Both the position numbers and the translations under genes were made by a program. Below, in pieces: positions 48,450 through 58,806 of a stretch of 64,000 nucleotides of DNA (position 1 is its first letter; the number at the start of each line of letters is the position of its first letter). Source of the DNA: Moritella sp. PE36 (GTDB taxonomy: Bacteria > Pseudomonadota > Gammaproteobacteria > Enterobacterales > Moritellaceae); contig NZ_ABCQ01000004.1 of NCBI RefSeq assembly GCF_000170855.1, forward strand, positions 62,001 to 126,000. The letters are read 5' to 3'. Below the pieces are notes generated by a model, which searched no databases, was not told the DNA's origin, and worked only from the letters and a program-made list of their open reading frames with translations.

Positions 48450-49658
48450 ATGGATTTAGTATCAACACGTTTTGAAAAATGCATTAAGTGTACCATCTGC
48501 ACCGTGTATTGCCCTGTTGCCAAAGCCAACCCGAATTACCCAGGGCCAAAAGAATCAGGCCCCGATGGGGAGCGATTGAGAATAAAAAGTCCTGAGTATT
48601 ACGACGAAGCATTAAAACTCTGCACTAACTGTAAACGTTGTGAAACAGCTTGCCCGTCCAACGTCAATGTCGGTGACATTATTGCGGTTGCGCGCGGCAA
48701 GTTTGAGAAGAAAAAACTTAATCCTAAATTAATGCGTGATTATATTTTAAGTCACACCGATTTATTCGGCACATTATCGACACCCATTGCGCCTTTGGTT
48801 AATAAGATCACTGACTCGAAAATCATCAAAACCATCATGGATAAAACCATCGCGATTGATAGGCACAAATCGTTACCTAAATATTCATTTGGTTCGTTTA
48901 GACATTGGTATAAAAAACAAGCCAATACCCAAGCACAGTTTGAACGTCAGATCAGTTATTTCCATGGCTGTTATGTTAATTACAACAACCCTCAGTTAGG
49001 TAAAGATTTAGTTAAACTGTTAAATGCCATGAATATCGGCGTTAAATTATTGAAGAAAGAGAAATGTTGTGGCGTACCGCTGATCGCCAATGGTTTTCAT
49101 GACAAAGCGCGTAAAAATGCACAATTTAATGTTAAACACATGACCGAGGCTGTCGAGCAATTCAATACCCCGATCCTATCGACGTCATCAACGTGTTCAT
49201 TGACCTTGAAACAAGAATACCCACATGTATTAAATGTTGATAATAGCAAGATCACCCATAAGCTTGAGTTCATCACGCCATTTTTATTACGCGAGTTTAT
49301 GAACGGTAATATGCCAACATTAAAACCCGTGAATAAAACCATCGTCTACCATACGCCGTGTCATTTAGAGCGCAGTGGCTTAGCTATATTTACGATTGAA
49401 CTGTTACGTACTATCCCTGGTTTAAAGGTTATTGTACTCAACAGTGAATGCTGTGGTTCGGCAGGCACTTATGGTTTTAAGAAAGAAAACTACGAGGTGT
49501 CGATGAAGATAGGTAAAGGTTTGTTTGAACAGATTAAACAGGCCAACGCTGACTTTGCTATTACCGATTGTGAAACCTGCAAATGGCAAATTGACGAAAA
49601 TACGGACTTAGAAACTATCCATCCGGTGAGTTTATTAGCGCAATGCTTAACGGACTAG
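48450..49658 (+). CDS. glpC: Anaerobic glycerol-3-phosphate dehydrogenase subunit C
   Basis: A 402-residue iron-sulfur subunit that anchors the complex and passes electrons to menaquinone. Two [4Fe-4S] motifs are seen (CIKCTICTVYCPV and CTNCKRCETACPS), followed by two CCG domains (EKCCGVP and SECCGSAG). It follows glpB after a 12-nt gap with AAGGAAG upstream. It is the last gene of the operon. Confidence 0.95.
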   Translation: MDLVSTRFEKCIKCTICTVYCPVAKANPNYPGPKESGPDGERLRIKSPEYYDEALKLCTNCKRCETACPSNVNVGDIIAVARGKFEKKKLNPKLMRDYILSHTDLFGTLSTPIAPLVNKITDSKIIKTIMDKTIAIDRHKSLPKYSFGSFRHWYKKQANTQAQFERQISYFHGCYVNYNNPQLGKDLVKLLNAMNIGVKLLKKEKCCGVPLIANGFHDKARKNAQFNVKHMTEAVEQFNTPILSTSSTCSLTLKQEYPHVLNVDNSKITHKLEFITPFLLREFMNGNMPTLKPVNKTIVYHTPCHLERSGLAIFTIELLRTIPGLKVIVLNSECCGSAGTYGFKKENYEVSMKIGKGLFEQIKQANADFAITDCETCKWQIDENTDLETIHPVSLLAQCLTD

Positions 49659-49664
49659 TAACTA

Positions 49665-49741
49665 AAAGGACGTCTGATCCTTATTTATTGTAAATAGTTT
49701 TCTGTAAATCATTTACTGTAAATAAAGAGTTGACGTCCTTT
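49665..49741. terminator. Long-arm hairpin between glpC and dbpA
   Basis: Ten-bp arms (AAAGGACGTC / GACGTCCTTT) flank a 57-nt AT-rich loop with internal repeats of CTGTAAAT type. It lies between convergent glpC and dbpA, and could end transcription from both sides. The T-run is weak. Confidence 0.5.
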
Positions 49742-49763
49742 AAGTATTACTGAAGCTTAACGA

Positions 49764-51158
49764 TTAATCGTTAAATGAACGTACAATCCAAGCGCGGAAC
49801 ATACGGCCTTTCAATTTACCTTTACCAATTTTCTGTACCGCAGCTTTAGCCACTTTAGTATCAACAGCAACATACGCACAGTTATCAAACAGTTGAATTT
49901 TACCAACTAGTTTACCATCAATGCCATCTTTACCCGTTAGAGCGCCTAAAATGTCACCCGCACGTACTTTCTGCTTTTTACCACCATCAATACGGATACA
50001 TTCCATCGGTGGCATCATTGGTGATTCATTGAGGACACTCATCGGTGGTAATGCTTCTGGCGTGATCATACCAAAACGATCTTCTAATAACGCAACTTGG
50101 TATGCTTCTTTCTCATCAAATATAGTGTAAGCCATACCTTTACTGCCAGCACGGCCAGTACGCCCGATACGGTGAACGTGTATTTCACTGTCATGAGAAA
50201 CTTGGAAGTTAATCACGGCGTCTAAAGATTCGATATCCAGACCACGTGATGCAACATCAGTCGCTACCATGACCGAAATACTCTTATTAGAAAAACGCAC
50301 TAACGCTTGGTCACGATCACGTTGTTCTAAGTCACCGTGCAGTGCAATAACACTAAAGCCAAAATGACCTAATTCATCAGCAACATCTTGTACGTCTTTC
50401 TTGGTATTACAGAAGATAACCGTTGATTCAGGTTTGTGCTGTAGTAATAAGCCACGTACTGTATCTAAACGCTCACCAAAGTTTTTTACTTTATAGAAAT
50501 GTTGTTTAATGGTGCTGTCATCGTGCGTTGACGCAACTTCAACCATTTCAGGGTTGTTCATTATTTTCGCTGCAATCGCTTGGATTTTTTTCGGGAACGT
50601 AGCACTAAATAATAATGTTTGACGATCACTCGGTGCTTTCTCAACAATCGCGTCTAGTGCGTCTTGGAAACCCATTTCTAACATACGATCCGCTTCATCC
50701 AGCACAAATGTTGTTAGATTATCTAATCGTAACGTGCCTTTCGTTAAGTGATCTAATACGCGACCAGGGGTACCAACAATAATATGTGCGCCGTGTTCTA
50801 ATGAACCGATTTGTGGGCCAAATGGCATACCACCACACAATGTAAGTACTTTAATGTTATGAATACCACGTGCTAGTTTACGAATTTCTTTCGCTACTTG
50901 ATCAGCAAGTTCACGGGTAGGACAAAGAACTAACGTTTGAATACGGAAACGTTCAACGTCTAAACGCTGAAGTAAACCTAAACCAAAAGCAGCTGTTTTA
51001 CCTGAACCTGTTTTACCTTGGCCAATGACATCTTTACCTTCAAGAATACTCGGTAAGCTTTGTGCTTGGATAGGTGTCATTTCGGTATAACCGAGAGTAT
51101 CCAGATTAGAAACAAGTTCTGGACGTAAATTTAGAGAAGAAAAATTAGTTTGGCTCAC
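49764..51158 (-). CDS. dbpA: ATP-dependent RNA helicase DbpA
   Basis: A 464-residue DEAD-box helicase acting in 50S ribosome assembly through 23S hairpin 92. Motif I is GQGKTGSGKT, II is DEAD, III is SAT, and VI is [10 protein letters not shown]. The C-terminal DbpA RNA-binding domain (from RIDGGKKQKVRAGD on) is complete. The start is taken as GTG at 51158 with AAGG 8 nt upstream, giving SQTNFSSLNL. A longer ATG reading would run through the csp terminator hairpin. The gene begins about 28 nt after that hairpin. Confidence 0.93.
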   Translation of the reverse strand: MSQTNFSSLNLRPELVSNLDTLGYTEMTPIQAQSLPSILEGKDVIGQGKTGSGKTAAFGLGLLQRLDVERFRIQTLVLCPTRELADQVAKEIRKLARGIHNIKVLTLCGGMPFGPQIGSLEHGAHIIVGTPGRVLDHLTKGTLRLDNLTTFVLDEADRMLEMGFQDALDAIVEKAPSDRQTLLFSATFPKKIQAIAAKIMNNPEMVEVASTHDDSTIKQHFYKVKNFGERLDTVRGLLLQHKPESTVIFCNTKKDVQDVADELGHFGFSVIALHGDLEQRDRDQALVRFSNKSISVMVATDVASRGLDIESLDAVINFQVSHDSEIHVHRIGRTGRAGSKGMAYTIFDEKEAYQVALLEDRFGMITPEALPPMSVLNESPMMPPMECIRIDGGKKQKVRAGDILGALTGKDGIDGKLVGKIQLFDNCAYVAVDTKVAKAAVQKIGKGKLKGRMFRAWIVRSFND

Positions 51159-51185
51159 AGGACATACCTTAAATAAATAGGAGAT

Positions 51186-51222
51186 AAAACAAAAAGGGCA
51201 AGCTCCGAAGAACATGCCCTTT
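51186..51222 (-). terminator. csp terminator with UUCG tetraloop
   Basis: On the minus strand AAAGGGCA and TGCCCTTT form the outer stem, and GUUC-UUCG-GAGC forms an inner stem capped by a C(UUCG)G tetraloop, with one mismatch between. A T-rich tract follows. It lies between csp and dbpA. Confidence 0.88.
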
Positions 51223-51293
51223 ATACTTAAACGTTTCGATTTATCATCAATTCATTTAAGTTAAACAATCTTAGTGACTATTAATTCAAAGAA

Positions 51294-51500
51294 TTAAAGT
51301 ACTACGATGTTTTCCGCTTGAGGACCTTTTTGGCCATCAGTAACGTTGAATTCAACTTTTTGGTTTTCTAAAAGTGTACGGAAACCGTCACTTTCGATAG
51401 CGCTGAAGTGAGCGAACACGTCAGGGCCGTTTTCTTGTTGAATGAAACCGAAACCTTTAGTTTCGTTGAACCATTTTACTGTACCAGTAATTTTAGACAT
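51294..51500 (-). CDS. CspA family cold shock protein
   Basis: A 68-residue single cold-shock domain. The RNA-binding motifs KGFGFI and VFAHF are present. It binds single-stranded RNA or DNA and acts as an RNA chaperone. It has a near-perfect sigma-70 promoter and a leader of about 140 nt, as is usual for cold-inducible csp genes. A tetraloop terminator follows, then dbpA. The exact paralogue letter (A, C, E...) cannot be assigned. Confidence 0.95.
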   Translation of the reverse strand: MSKITGTVKWFNETKGFGFIQQENGPDVFAHFSAIESDGFRTLLENQKVEFNVTDGQKGPQAENIVVL

Positions 51501-51847
51501 AATTGTAATCCTATTATGATAGTAATTTAAGTGGCATACGCCGGTGTTGCTGGAAGTGTTACTACTTACTTATGATCAAACAGGACGAGGTACTATAAAA
51601 ACTTCGAAATGGAATTCATTCATAAAACTAACCTTAAAGCTGCGGCCAATTATATAGACTTCAGGTTTAGTGTCAACAGGGTTATTTCTAATTAATGCGT
51701 ATAAACAACTATAATTAACTAGTTTGCACTTGAGCAGCCTATCATGTACCCTGCAGCACCGCTGTTATACTAAGCACTAGCGCATCATCGTCGCGTATAG
51801 GTAGTAGTAGCACATAAATAGCAACCACATAAATAAAGAGACACTAT
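51501..51847. other. Divergent intergenic region between csp and rhlE
   Basis: This 347-bp region holds the csp leader (51501 to about 51642), the csp promoter and the upstream region of rhlE. No gene is seen. The leader likely folds and controls translation in the cold, but no cold-box sequence could be confirmed. Confidence 0.6.
51649..51676 (-). promoter_or_regulatory. Consensus sigma-70 promoter of csp
   Basis: On the minus strand TTGACA (51671-51676) and TATAAT (51649-51654) are separated by 16 nt. Both hexamers match the consensus exactly. The predicted start near 51642 gives a leader of about 142 nt before the csp ATG. Confidence 0.88.
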
Positions 51848-53197
51848 ATGAGTTTTACCGACCTCGGTTTATCCGCTCCAATCCTAAAAGCTGTAGCAGA
51901 AAAAGGCTACGACACACCATCGGCAATTCAAGCGCAAGCAATACCAGCTGTATTGTCAGGTAGGGATGTAATGGCTGCGGCACAAACAGGGACAGGTAAA
52001 ACAGCTGGTTTTACTCTACCTATTTTAGAAATACTAAGCCAAGGCCCGCGCCCACGTGCCAATCAAGCACGTACATTAATCTTAACGCCAACTCGCGAAC
52101 TCGCAGCACAGATTGCAGAAAACATTGAAGTTTATAGCAAACATTTACGTTTAACTTCAACAGTGGTATTTGGTGGTGTTAAAATTAACCCGCAAATGAC
52201 GCGTTTACGTCGTGGTGTTGACATATTGGTAGCAACGCCTGGCCGTTTACTAGATTTATATAATCAAAATGCGATTCGCTTTCACCAATTAGAGATTTTG
52301 GTATTAGATGAAGCAGATCGCATGCTGGACATGGGTTTCTTACGTGATATCCGTAAAATCCTTGCGGTACTACCACAAAAACGTCAAAACCTATTATTCT
52401 CAGCAACCTTTTCTGATGACATCCGTCAGCTTGCTAGGGGCTTAATCAATGATCCAGTTGAGATTTCAGTGACACCGCGTAATGCTGCCGCTAAATCGGT
52501 TGAACAATGGATGCACCCGGTTGATAAGAAGAAAAAAGCACTGCTGTTAACACACCTAATTAAAGAAAACGACTGGAAGCAAGTGTTGGTATTTACCAAA
52601 ACTAAACACGGCGCGAACAAGTTAACCAAACATCTAGAAGAGCAAGGCATCAATGCTGCCGCTATTCACGGTAACAAGAGCCAAAGTGCACGTACTAAAG
52701 CACTAGCAAACTTCAAATCAGGTGAAGTAAGAGCACTTATTGCGACTGATATTGCCGCTCGTGGTATCGATATCGTGCAACTACCACAAGTCGTTAACTT
52801 CGATTTACCAAACGTACCAGAAGATTATGTTCACCGTATTGGTCGTACCGGTCGTGCTGGCTCTGAAGGTACTGCAATCTCATTAGTTTGTCATGACGAA
52901 ATGAAAGAGCTGGTAGCAATTGAACAATTAACGCAAAAGCACCTTGAGCGTGTTGTTATAGACGGTTTTGCACCAATGGATTCATTCCCGACTACACCGG
53001 GTATTCGTCCACCTAAAGAGAAAAAGCCTAAGAAAGATCATCAAGATGGTCAACGTTCAGGTGAAAACTCACGTGGTCACAAACCGGCAAGTAAAAACCG
53101 TCGTCACACTGGTCCACGCAGTGAAGTAAATCCATCAGCAAACAAAGGCAATCGTCGTCGCCCTGCTGGTTCTGCAAATAACAGCAGCAATAATTAA
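51848..53197 (+). CDS. rhlE: RhlE-type DEAD-box RNA helicase
   Basis: A 449-residue DEAD-box helicase of the RhlE group, involved in ribosome maturation and RNA turnover. Motif I is [10 protein letters not shown] is DEAD, III is SAT, and VI is [10 protein letters not shown]. After residue ~390 there is a basic, disordered tail ([19 protein letters not shown] and similar) that is typical of RhlE proteins. It is divergent from csp, and the shared region may make it cold-responsive. A terminator follows. Confidence 0.9.
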   Translation: MSFTDLGLSAPILKAVAEKGYDTPSAIQAQAIPAVLSGRDVMAAAQTGTGKTAGFTLPILEILSQGPRPRANQARTLILTPTRELAAQIAENIEVYSKHLRLTSTVVFGGVKINPQMTRLRRGVDILVATPGRLLDLYNQNAIRFHQLEILVLDEADRMLDMGFLRDIRKILAVLPQKRQNLLFSATFSDDIRQLARGLINDPVEISVTPRNAAAKSVEQWMHPVDKKKKALLLTHLIKENDWKQVLVFTKTKHGANKLTKHLEEQGINAAAIHGNKSQSARTKALANFKSGEVRALIATDIAARGIDIVQLPQVVNFDLPNVPEDYVHRIGRTGRAGSEGTAISLVCHDEMKELVAIEQLTQKHLERVVIDGFAPMDSFPTTPGIRPPKEKKPKKDHQDGQRSGENSRGHKPASKNRRHTGPRSEVNPSANKGNRRRPAGSANNSSNN

Positions 53198-53255
53198 GCG
53201 TTTATCTATAATAAGCGCGTAATTAAGTACGTGCTTATTTATAAATAATCTTATG

Positions 53256-53290
53256 CGCATTGTCTTTAGTAATCAAAGACGATGCGTTTT
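53256..53290 (+). terminator. Terminator of rhlE
   Basis: Twelve-bp arms (CGCATTGTCTTT / AAAGACGATGCG) with one G-U pair and a 7-nt loop, followed by TTTTATT. Confidence 0.85.
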
Positions 53291-53457
53291 ATTATCACTT
53301 CATTGACCCCTTCTCACCCCATTCTTAATTAATAATCTTCGATTCAATCAGCGATCAATTACTTTACATTTATTTAATCAAATAATCCCTGCTTAATATG
53401 ATTATTCACGCCTTTATTTGCTAGAATATTCACTCTTCATTCAAGAGCGAAAAGTAA

Positions 53458-53973
53458 ATGAAATTACAACAAATAGACAAAGTTCGTTACCGTAAACACT
53501 TAAATATGGCGAGTATTGTCGCGACAGCGGTGTTAATCGCGTTTGCATTATTTTATGGCCAAGTGTTAGTCCATTTTTTTGGCGGCGCTGACGAGAATAA
53601 TTTTAAACTAAATTTAGCAGGCGTAATTCTGGGAGTGATTAGCTTGTTGGTAGCATTCAGGCTTATCCGCCGTCATCCCTATTTAATTGAAGTCATGTAT
53701 GTCTGGGATTTAAAGCAAGCAAACAACAAAATTTACCGCAAGCTTCATCATATAAAATTAGCGTTAAGCGACAGTGACAATGCCAATATCGATGCCATCA
53801 TCATCCTCAATTACTACTACGCGGCATCGAAGCAACAATACAATTTAGACAACAATACATTAACGATGGAAGGTTTAATGGCTGACATCGCTAAATTAGA
53901 TAACCTCATCGCCGAAAAGAATTTAACCATTTCCCTTGATGACTACCAGCCAAGCTTATTAAAACAGTTTTAA
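53458..53973 (+). CDS. DUF3087 family membrane protein
   Basis: A 171-residue protein that resembles the DUF3087 family. Two transmembrane helices lie at about residues 18-38 and 52-72, followed by a cytoplasmic helical domain (YVWDLKQANNKIYRKLHHIK). Function unknown. It stands alone between rhlE and the EF-G gene, with its own terminator. Confidence 0.75.
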   Translation: MKLQQIDKVRYRKHLNMASIVATAVLIAFALFYGQVLVHFFGGADENNFKLNLAGVILGVISLLVAFRLIRRHPYLIEVMYVWDLKQANNKIYRKLHHIKLALSDSDNANIDAIIILNYYYAASKQQYNLDNNTLTMEGLMADIAKLDNLIAEKNLTISLDDYQPSLLKQF

Positions 53974-53994
53974 AGCACATTTTGACAAGCGTAT

Positions 53995-54030
53995 AAAAAA
54001 CAGGCTCGGCTATCATTGCGCCTGTTTTTT
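53995..54030 (+). terminator. Terminator of the DUF3087 gene
   Basis: Nine-bp arms (AAAACAGGC / GCCTGTTTT) with a 14-nt loop, followed by two more T residues. It is about 20 nt after the stop codon. Confidence 0.8.
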
Positions 54031-54213
54031 AGAATAAAAACCCAAGATATTAGCCAAATATTCAATTTTTATAGCCTTAATACGAATTAATGATATAGAT
54101 ATTGAAAAAAACCCAGCAAATGCCGCCTTATAAGCCGCTATCTCTTTTTTGTTGCTAAAAAAACGTGATATACTCCGCGCGAATCTTTACATAAATAAAT
54201 TATAGAGAACATA

Positions 54214-56301
54214 ATGGCAGATTTATCCAAATACAGAAATATCGGTATCTTCGCTCACGTTGATGCTGGTAAAACAACAACGACTGAACGAATTTTGAAA
54301 CTTACTGGTCAGATCCACAGAACTGGTGAAGTACATGACGGCGAATCAACTACGGATTTCATGGAACAGGAAGCTGAGCGCGGTATTACTATCCAATCAG
54401 CAGCTGTAACTTGTTTCTGGAATGAGCACCGTTTAAACGTTATTGATACTCCTGGACACGTTGACTTCACAGTAGAAGTTTACCGTTCACTTAAAGTACT
54501 TGACGGCGGTATCGGTGTATTCTGTGGTTCTGGTGGTGTTGAACCACAATCAGAAACTAACTGGCGTTATGCGAATGAATCACGAGTTGCACGTATCATC
54601 TTCGTAAACAAATTAGACCGTATGGGTGCTGATTTCTTACGCGTTGTTAAGCAAACTGAAGACGTACTTGGTGCTAACCCACTAGTGATGGTTTTACCAA
54701 TCGGTATCGAAGACGATTTTGTTGGTATTGTTGACCTTCTTACTCGTAAAGCATACGTTTGGGATGATACAGGCGAAGCAGAAAACTTCGAAATCACTGA
54801 TGTTCCAGCAGACATGGTTGAACTAGTAGAAGAATACCGTGAAAAGTTACTTGATACTGCTCTTGAGCAAGATGATGAGCTATTAGAAGCTTACATGGAA
54901 GGCAACGAGCCAGCTATGGAAGACATCAAACGTTGTATCCGTGCAGGTACTCGTACAATGGACTTCTTCCCAACTTACTGTGGTTCAGCATTTAAGAACA
55001 AGGGTGTTCAAAACATTCTTGACGCTGTTGTTGATTACCTACCAAGCCCAACAGATGTTGATCCTCAGCCGCTTACAGATGAAGAAGGCGAGCCAAACGG
55101 TAAATTTGCACTTGTATCAACTGAAGAAACATTCAAAGCGTTAGCATTTAAAATTTCAGATGACCGTTTTGGTGCCCTTACTTTCGTTCGTATCTACTCA
55201 GGTACGTTGAAAAAAGGTGATACGATCCTTAATGCTGCAACAGGTAAAACTGAGCGTGTAGGCCGTATGTGTGAAATGCAAGCGGATGAACGTAAAGAAT
55301 TAGCATACGCACAAGCGGGTGATATTATCGCGATTGTTGGTATGAAAACTAACGTTCAAACAGGTCACACATTATGTGATCCTAAAAATCCTATCATTCT
55401 AGAAGCAATGGTATTCCCTGAACCAGTAATCTCTATCTCTGTAACACCTAAAGATAAAGGTTCAACTGAGAAAATGGGTATTGCGATCGGTAAAATGGTT
55501 GCTGAAGATCCAACATTTAAAGTTGAAACTGACCAAGATTCAGGTGAAACAATCCTTTCTGGTATGGGTGAACTTCACTTAGATATCAAAGTTGATATCC
55601 TTAAGCGTACCTACGGCGTTGAACTAGTTGTTGGTGCTCCGCAAGTTGCTTACCGTGAAACTATTACGCAAGAAATTGAAGATAGCTACACGCACAAGAA
55701 ACAATCTGGTGGTAGTGGTCAATTCGGTAAAATCGATTACATCATCAAGCCAGGCGAACTGGGTGCTGGTTTCACGTTCAAATCTTCAGTTGTTGGTGGT
55801 AACGTACCTAAAGAATTCTGGCCTGCAGTTGAGAAAGGCTTCAAAGGCATGATGGATACTGGTGTTCTAGCTGGTTTCCCTATGATCGATGTTGAAATTG
55901 AACTACTTGACGGTGGCTTCCACGCAGTGGATTCATCAGCAGTAGCATTCGAACTTGCAGCACGTGGCGCGTTCCGTCAGTCTATCCCTAAAGCGGGTGC
56001 ACAACTGATTGAACCTATCATGGCTGTTGACGTATTCACTCCAGACGATCACGTGGGTGATGTTATTGGTGACCTTAACCGTCGTCGTGGCATGATCAAA
56101 GATCAACTGGCTGGTGTTACTGGTGTTCGTATTAAAGCTGACGTACCTCTTTCAGAAATGTTTGGTTACATCGGTTCACTACGTACTATGACATCTGGTC
56201 GTGGTCAGTTCTCTATGGAGTTCTCACACTACAACCCTTGTCCAATGAACGTAGCTGAAGGCGTAATTGCTAAAGTTAAAGAAGAGAACGCTAAAAAATA
56301 A
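54214..56301 (+). CDS. fusA: Elongation factor G, second type
   Basis: A 695-residue translational GTPase that promotes tRNA and mRNA translocation or ribosome recycling. The GTPase motifs are [28 protein letters not shown] and NKLDRMGAD. Domains II-V follow with the usual [15 protein letters not shown]-terminus. It is not in a str operon and its N-terminus ([13 protein letters not shown]) is that of the EF-G2 copies known from Vibrio and Shewanella. A main fusA probably lies elsewhere. A strong terminator follows. Confidence 0.92.
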   Translation: MADLSKYRNIGIFAHVDAGKTTTTERILKLTGQIHRTGEVHDGESTTDFMEQEAERGITIQSAAVTCFWNEHRLNVIDTPGHVDFTVEVYRSLKVLDGGIGVFCGSGGVEPQSETNWRYANESRVARIIFVNKLDRMGADFLRVVKQTEDVLGANPLVMVLPIGIEDDFVGIVDLLTRKAYVWDDTGEAENFEITDVPADMVELVEEYREKLLDTALEQDDELLEAYMEGNEPAMEDIKRCIRAGTRTMDFFPTYCGSAFKNKGVQNILDAVVDYLPSPTDVDPQPLTDEEGEPNGKFALVSTEETFKALAFKISDDRFGALTFVRIYSGTLKKGDTILNAATGKTERVGRMCEMQADERKELAYAQAGDIIAIVGMKTNVQTGHTLCDPKNPIILEAMVFPEPVISISVTPKDKGSTEKMGIAIGKMVAEDPTFKVETDQDSGETILSGMGELHLDIKVDILKRTYGVELVVGAPQVAYRETITQEIEDSYTHKKQSGGSGQFGKIDYIIKPGELGAGFTFKSSVVGGNVPKEFWPAVEKGFKGMMDTGVLAGFPMIDVEIELLDGGFHAVDSSAVAFELAARGAFRQSIPKAGAQLIEPIMAVDVFTPDDHVGDVIGDLNRRRGMIKDQLAGVTGVRIKADVPLSEMFGYIGSLRTMTSGRGQFSMEFSHYNPCPMNVAEGVIAKVKEENAKK

Positions 56302-56326
56302 GTAATTATTTTTAGTTAATCTTCCT

Positions 56327-56361
56327 AACCCCAGTTATGTAAATAACTGGGGTTATTTTTT
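56327..56361 (+). terminator. Terminator of the EF-G gene
   Basis: A perfect 12-bp stem (AACCCCAGTTAT / ATAACTGGGGTT) with a 4-nt loop, followed by ATTTTTT. Confidence 0.93.
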
Positions 56362-56368
56362 GCCTGAA

Positions 56369-56408
<40 letters not shown>

Positions 56409-56538
56409 TCTAGCCCTCTTTTATCTCATCCTCTAGTATCTAATCTGTTATAAAAAACAGACAAAAAAAAGCACCAAGACCATCAGCCTTAGTGCTATTA
56501 ATTGTGCTTATTAACTTAACCTAACAGCGTATTAACCG

Positions 56539-57678
56539 TTACTCGAAATGCCAGTAACCTAAGTTAACCCACTCAATCAACAATTCACCAAATACTTTAT
56601 CTTCCATTAATACTTCAAGTTCTTTGGCTGTCTGCTCAGTGGTATTACATAACGTCTGTACACTTGCCGCAATGCTTGCGTCAAAGTCATAACGCTCGCC
56701 ATCAATGAAACAGCTCGTCGGCATTTCTGGGAAATATAATGTTTTCAGTCCATTTACTTTACGCAAATAAGACTCCATACCAATTTCATCTACTACAATC
56801 GCGTAATCGGCAATGTAACCACCTTCAGGTACCAACAAATCTAATTCGTGTGCTGATTCACTGTAATGACGACCAAGGAAGTCATGCATAACACTTTTAT
56901 CAGCCATTAATGATGTCATGATGTCTGTTAAACCTTGCACTTCGCCTGATTCAATAGAACCATGCTCTGCACGTGGTTGTAACTTAGGATCGCTATAACG
57001 AACAAACTCTTTATCTTGTTGTAATAAGTAATCACCAAAGTCGTTTAACAGTTCTTTTTGATCTTGCGCGCGGAAACCTACTGAGTAGTTAATCGCTTCG
57101 CCAACAGCATAACCTTCATGCGGTGCATAAGGTGGGATATATAAAATATCACCGGGTTCTAATACCGTATCAATAACGGCATCAAACGCTTCACAATGCT
57201 TCAACGCGCCGTTAGCAGCAAACTCTTGAGGATTCATATCCTGAGAACCAACACGCCAGTGACGCTTACCTTGGCCTTGTATTATAAATACGCAATAGCG
57301 ATCGACATGCGGACCCACACCACCGGTATCAGAGCTGTAAGAAACCATTAAGTCATCAAAACGCCAGCTTGGAATAAAGTTAAACACATTCGCCAGTTCC
57401 GCGGAAGGATCATGCCAATGGTTAATCGCTTGCACTAGAATAGCTGCGCCCGGTTTTTCCAGACGATCAAATTCAGTGAAAGGACCACATTTAGCTTCCC
57501 ACTTACCATCTTCAAGTGACACCATACGCGACGTCACGTCTTCTTCCATCGCTAAACCAGCAATTTCATCCGGGCTGATTGGATCGATAAAGTCCTTGAA
57601 TCCAGCTTTAATTAACAGTGGTTTTTTCTGCCAATAATTTTGCATGAAGTCAGCAATATCAAGATTTAATTTATACAT
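56539..57678 (-). CDS. roxA: 50S ribosomal protein L16 arginine hydroxylase RoxA (YcfD)
   Basis: A 379-residue JmjC-type 2-oxoglutarate oxygenase that hydroxylates an arginine of ribosomal protein L16. The Fe ligands are H124 and D126 (GPHVDRY) and H187 (APHEGY). The C-terminal dimerisation and winged-helix part is complete. The ATG at 57678 follows a TTG-led extension of only two codons, which was not used. In E. coli roxA lies near purB-phoPQ; here no phoPQ is seen. Confidence 0.93.
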   Translation of the reverse strand: MYKLNLDIADFMQNYWQKKPLLIKAGFKDFIDPISPDEIAGLAMEEDVTSRMVSLEDGKWEAKCGPFTEFDRLEKPGAAILVQAINHWHDPSAELANVFNFIPSWRFDDLMVSYSSDTGGVGPHVDRYCVFIIQGQGKRHWRVGSQDMNPQEFAANGALKHCEAFDAVIDTVLEPGDILYIPPYAPHEGYAVGEAINYSVGFRAQDQKELLNDFGDYLLQQDKEFVRYSDPKLQPRAEHGSIESGEVQGLTDIMTSLMADKSVMHDFLGRHYSESAHELDLLVPEGGYIADYAIVVDEIGMESYLRKVNGLKTLYFPEMPTSCFIDGERYDFDASIAASVQTLCNTTEQTAKELEVLMEDKVFGELLIEWVNLGYWHFE

Positions 57679-57745
57679 AGTCAACCCGCATTAAGTAATC
57701 GAAGTAATAGAGCGCGTATCATAGGTATTTTCGCGATAATAGCAA

Positions 57746-57787
57746 CAAAAAAAGCCCCGCTTATATTAGGGAATATAAGAGAGGCTC
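57746..57787 (-). terminator. Terminator of the gene at 57818-58594
   Basis: On the minus strand a stem of GCC / GGC and CTTATATT / AATATAAG, interrupted by a short mismatch, is followed by seven T residues. The loop is CCCT. Confidence 0.85.
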
Positions 57788-57817
57788 CATTTAGTCCTGC
57801 TTGATTAGCCTGTTGAA

Positions 57818-58594
57818 CTAAGCAGCCTCGGATACGTAGACATCGGGGAAGTAAACAGCCCGAATTAACTGAGATTTAATTTCATCGTTCAGTAATACAT
57901 GCAATTCATACATAATGCTAATAATGCCACCACGCAAGTCATTCACTTTGGCAGCAAGTTGCGCCGATGATAAACCATCCGTTGCAAGTGTCGGATTGCT
58001 CGCGTGAGCCTTACCAACCAGTGTATTGCATTCGGCCAATTGTGCTGTAAACAGCGCCCAAGATTTGTTATTCATATCTAGTGCTTTACCAGCAGTTAAT
58101 ATAGGCACCCATTGGCTGACTCTGTCTTCTAGAGATACGCTCTTATCTTCATTATCAATCATGTCTGCATTATCAATATTATAAGCTTCAGCTTTAGCCG
58201 ATAGATATGACGTTAAAGATGCAAATAGCGTTGTAATGCACGCATAGTACGCTACATAACACGCTGTGATGTCGGCATTGTTAATCGTTAAATCACGATA
58301 TGCCAGCGCAGAGTCAAACTCACCTTGATAATCACTCACATTGATAATGCCAGCACCGCGGATATAGACCTTGCTATCCATCGTATTTTCGACAAATGGC
58401 ACCGTATATTCCCAATCTCGAGTATCAGAGACTAAACGCTTAAAAGGGTATTTATTCTGCTCGAACCACTGCTCAATTGTTTTATTTTTCAGTCCATCAG
58501 TCAAACTTCGATTTGAGTGGTCACTATACTTCACCAGATCAAAAATTAGCTTTTTCGCTTGTTTCTCTGAAATTTTCATTCTTACGTTTAGCAC
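57818..58594 (-). CDS. Protein of unknown function
   Basis: A 258-residue protein that I do not recognise. It looks soluble and mixed alpha/beta, with a mildly hydrophobic helical stretch (ACYVAYYACITTLFASLTSYLS in two halves around residues 113-134). No catalytic motif or signal peptide is visible. The start is taken as GTG at 58594 because AAGGAG lies 6 nt upstream; an ATG at 58579 is the alternative. It has its own terminator, so it is a single-gene unit between ccmI and roxA. Confidence 0.65.
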   Translation of the reverse strand: MLNVRMKISEKQAKKLIFDLVKYSDHSNRSLTDGLKNKTIEQWFEQNKYPFKRLVSDTRDWEYTVPFVENTMDSKVYIRGAGIINVSDYQGEFDSALAYRDLTINNADITACYVAYYACITTLFASLTSYLSAKAEAYNIDNADMIDNEDKSVSLEDRVSQWVPILTAGKALDMNNKSWALFTAQLAECNTLVGKAHASNPTLATDGLSSAQLAAKVNDLRGGIISIMYELHVLLNDEIKSQLIRAVYFPDVYVSEAA

Positions 58595-58712
58595 TAACAA
58601 CTCCTTCAATGCTGTTTAACGCCTTATCAACTGGCGTGCAGCTTAGTATTTTTTGGCATTTCATCATAAACTTTTTGTCAGTGTTTAATTTAAAAACCAG
58701 ATAACAGATACT

Positions 58713-58755
58713 AAAAAGCCCCGTGGATATTACATAACATAATTTCCACAGGGCT
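58713..58755 (-). terminator. Terminator of the ccm operon
   Basis: Eleven-bp arms (AGCCCCGTGGA / TCCACAGGGCT, one G-U pair) with a 17-nt loop, followed on the minus strand by five T residues. It lies about 50 nt past ccmI. Confidence 0.88.
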
Positions 58756-58806
58756 GATTAACAAGCGCTAACATCGTGTTACAAAATAGCTAACACGCTA
58801 ATTAAA

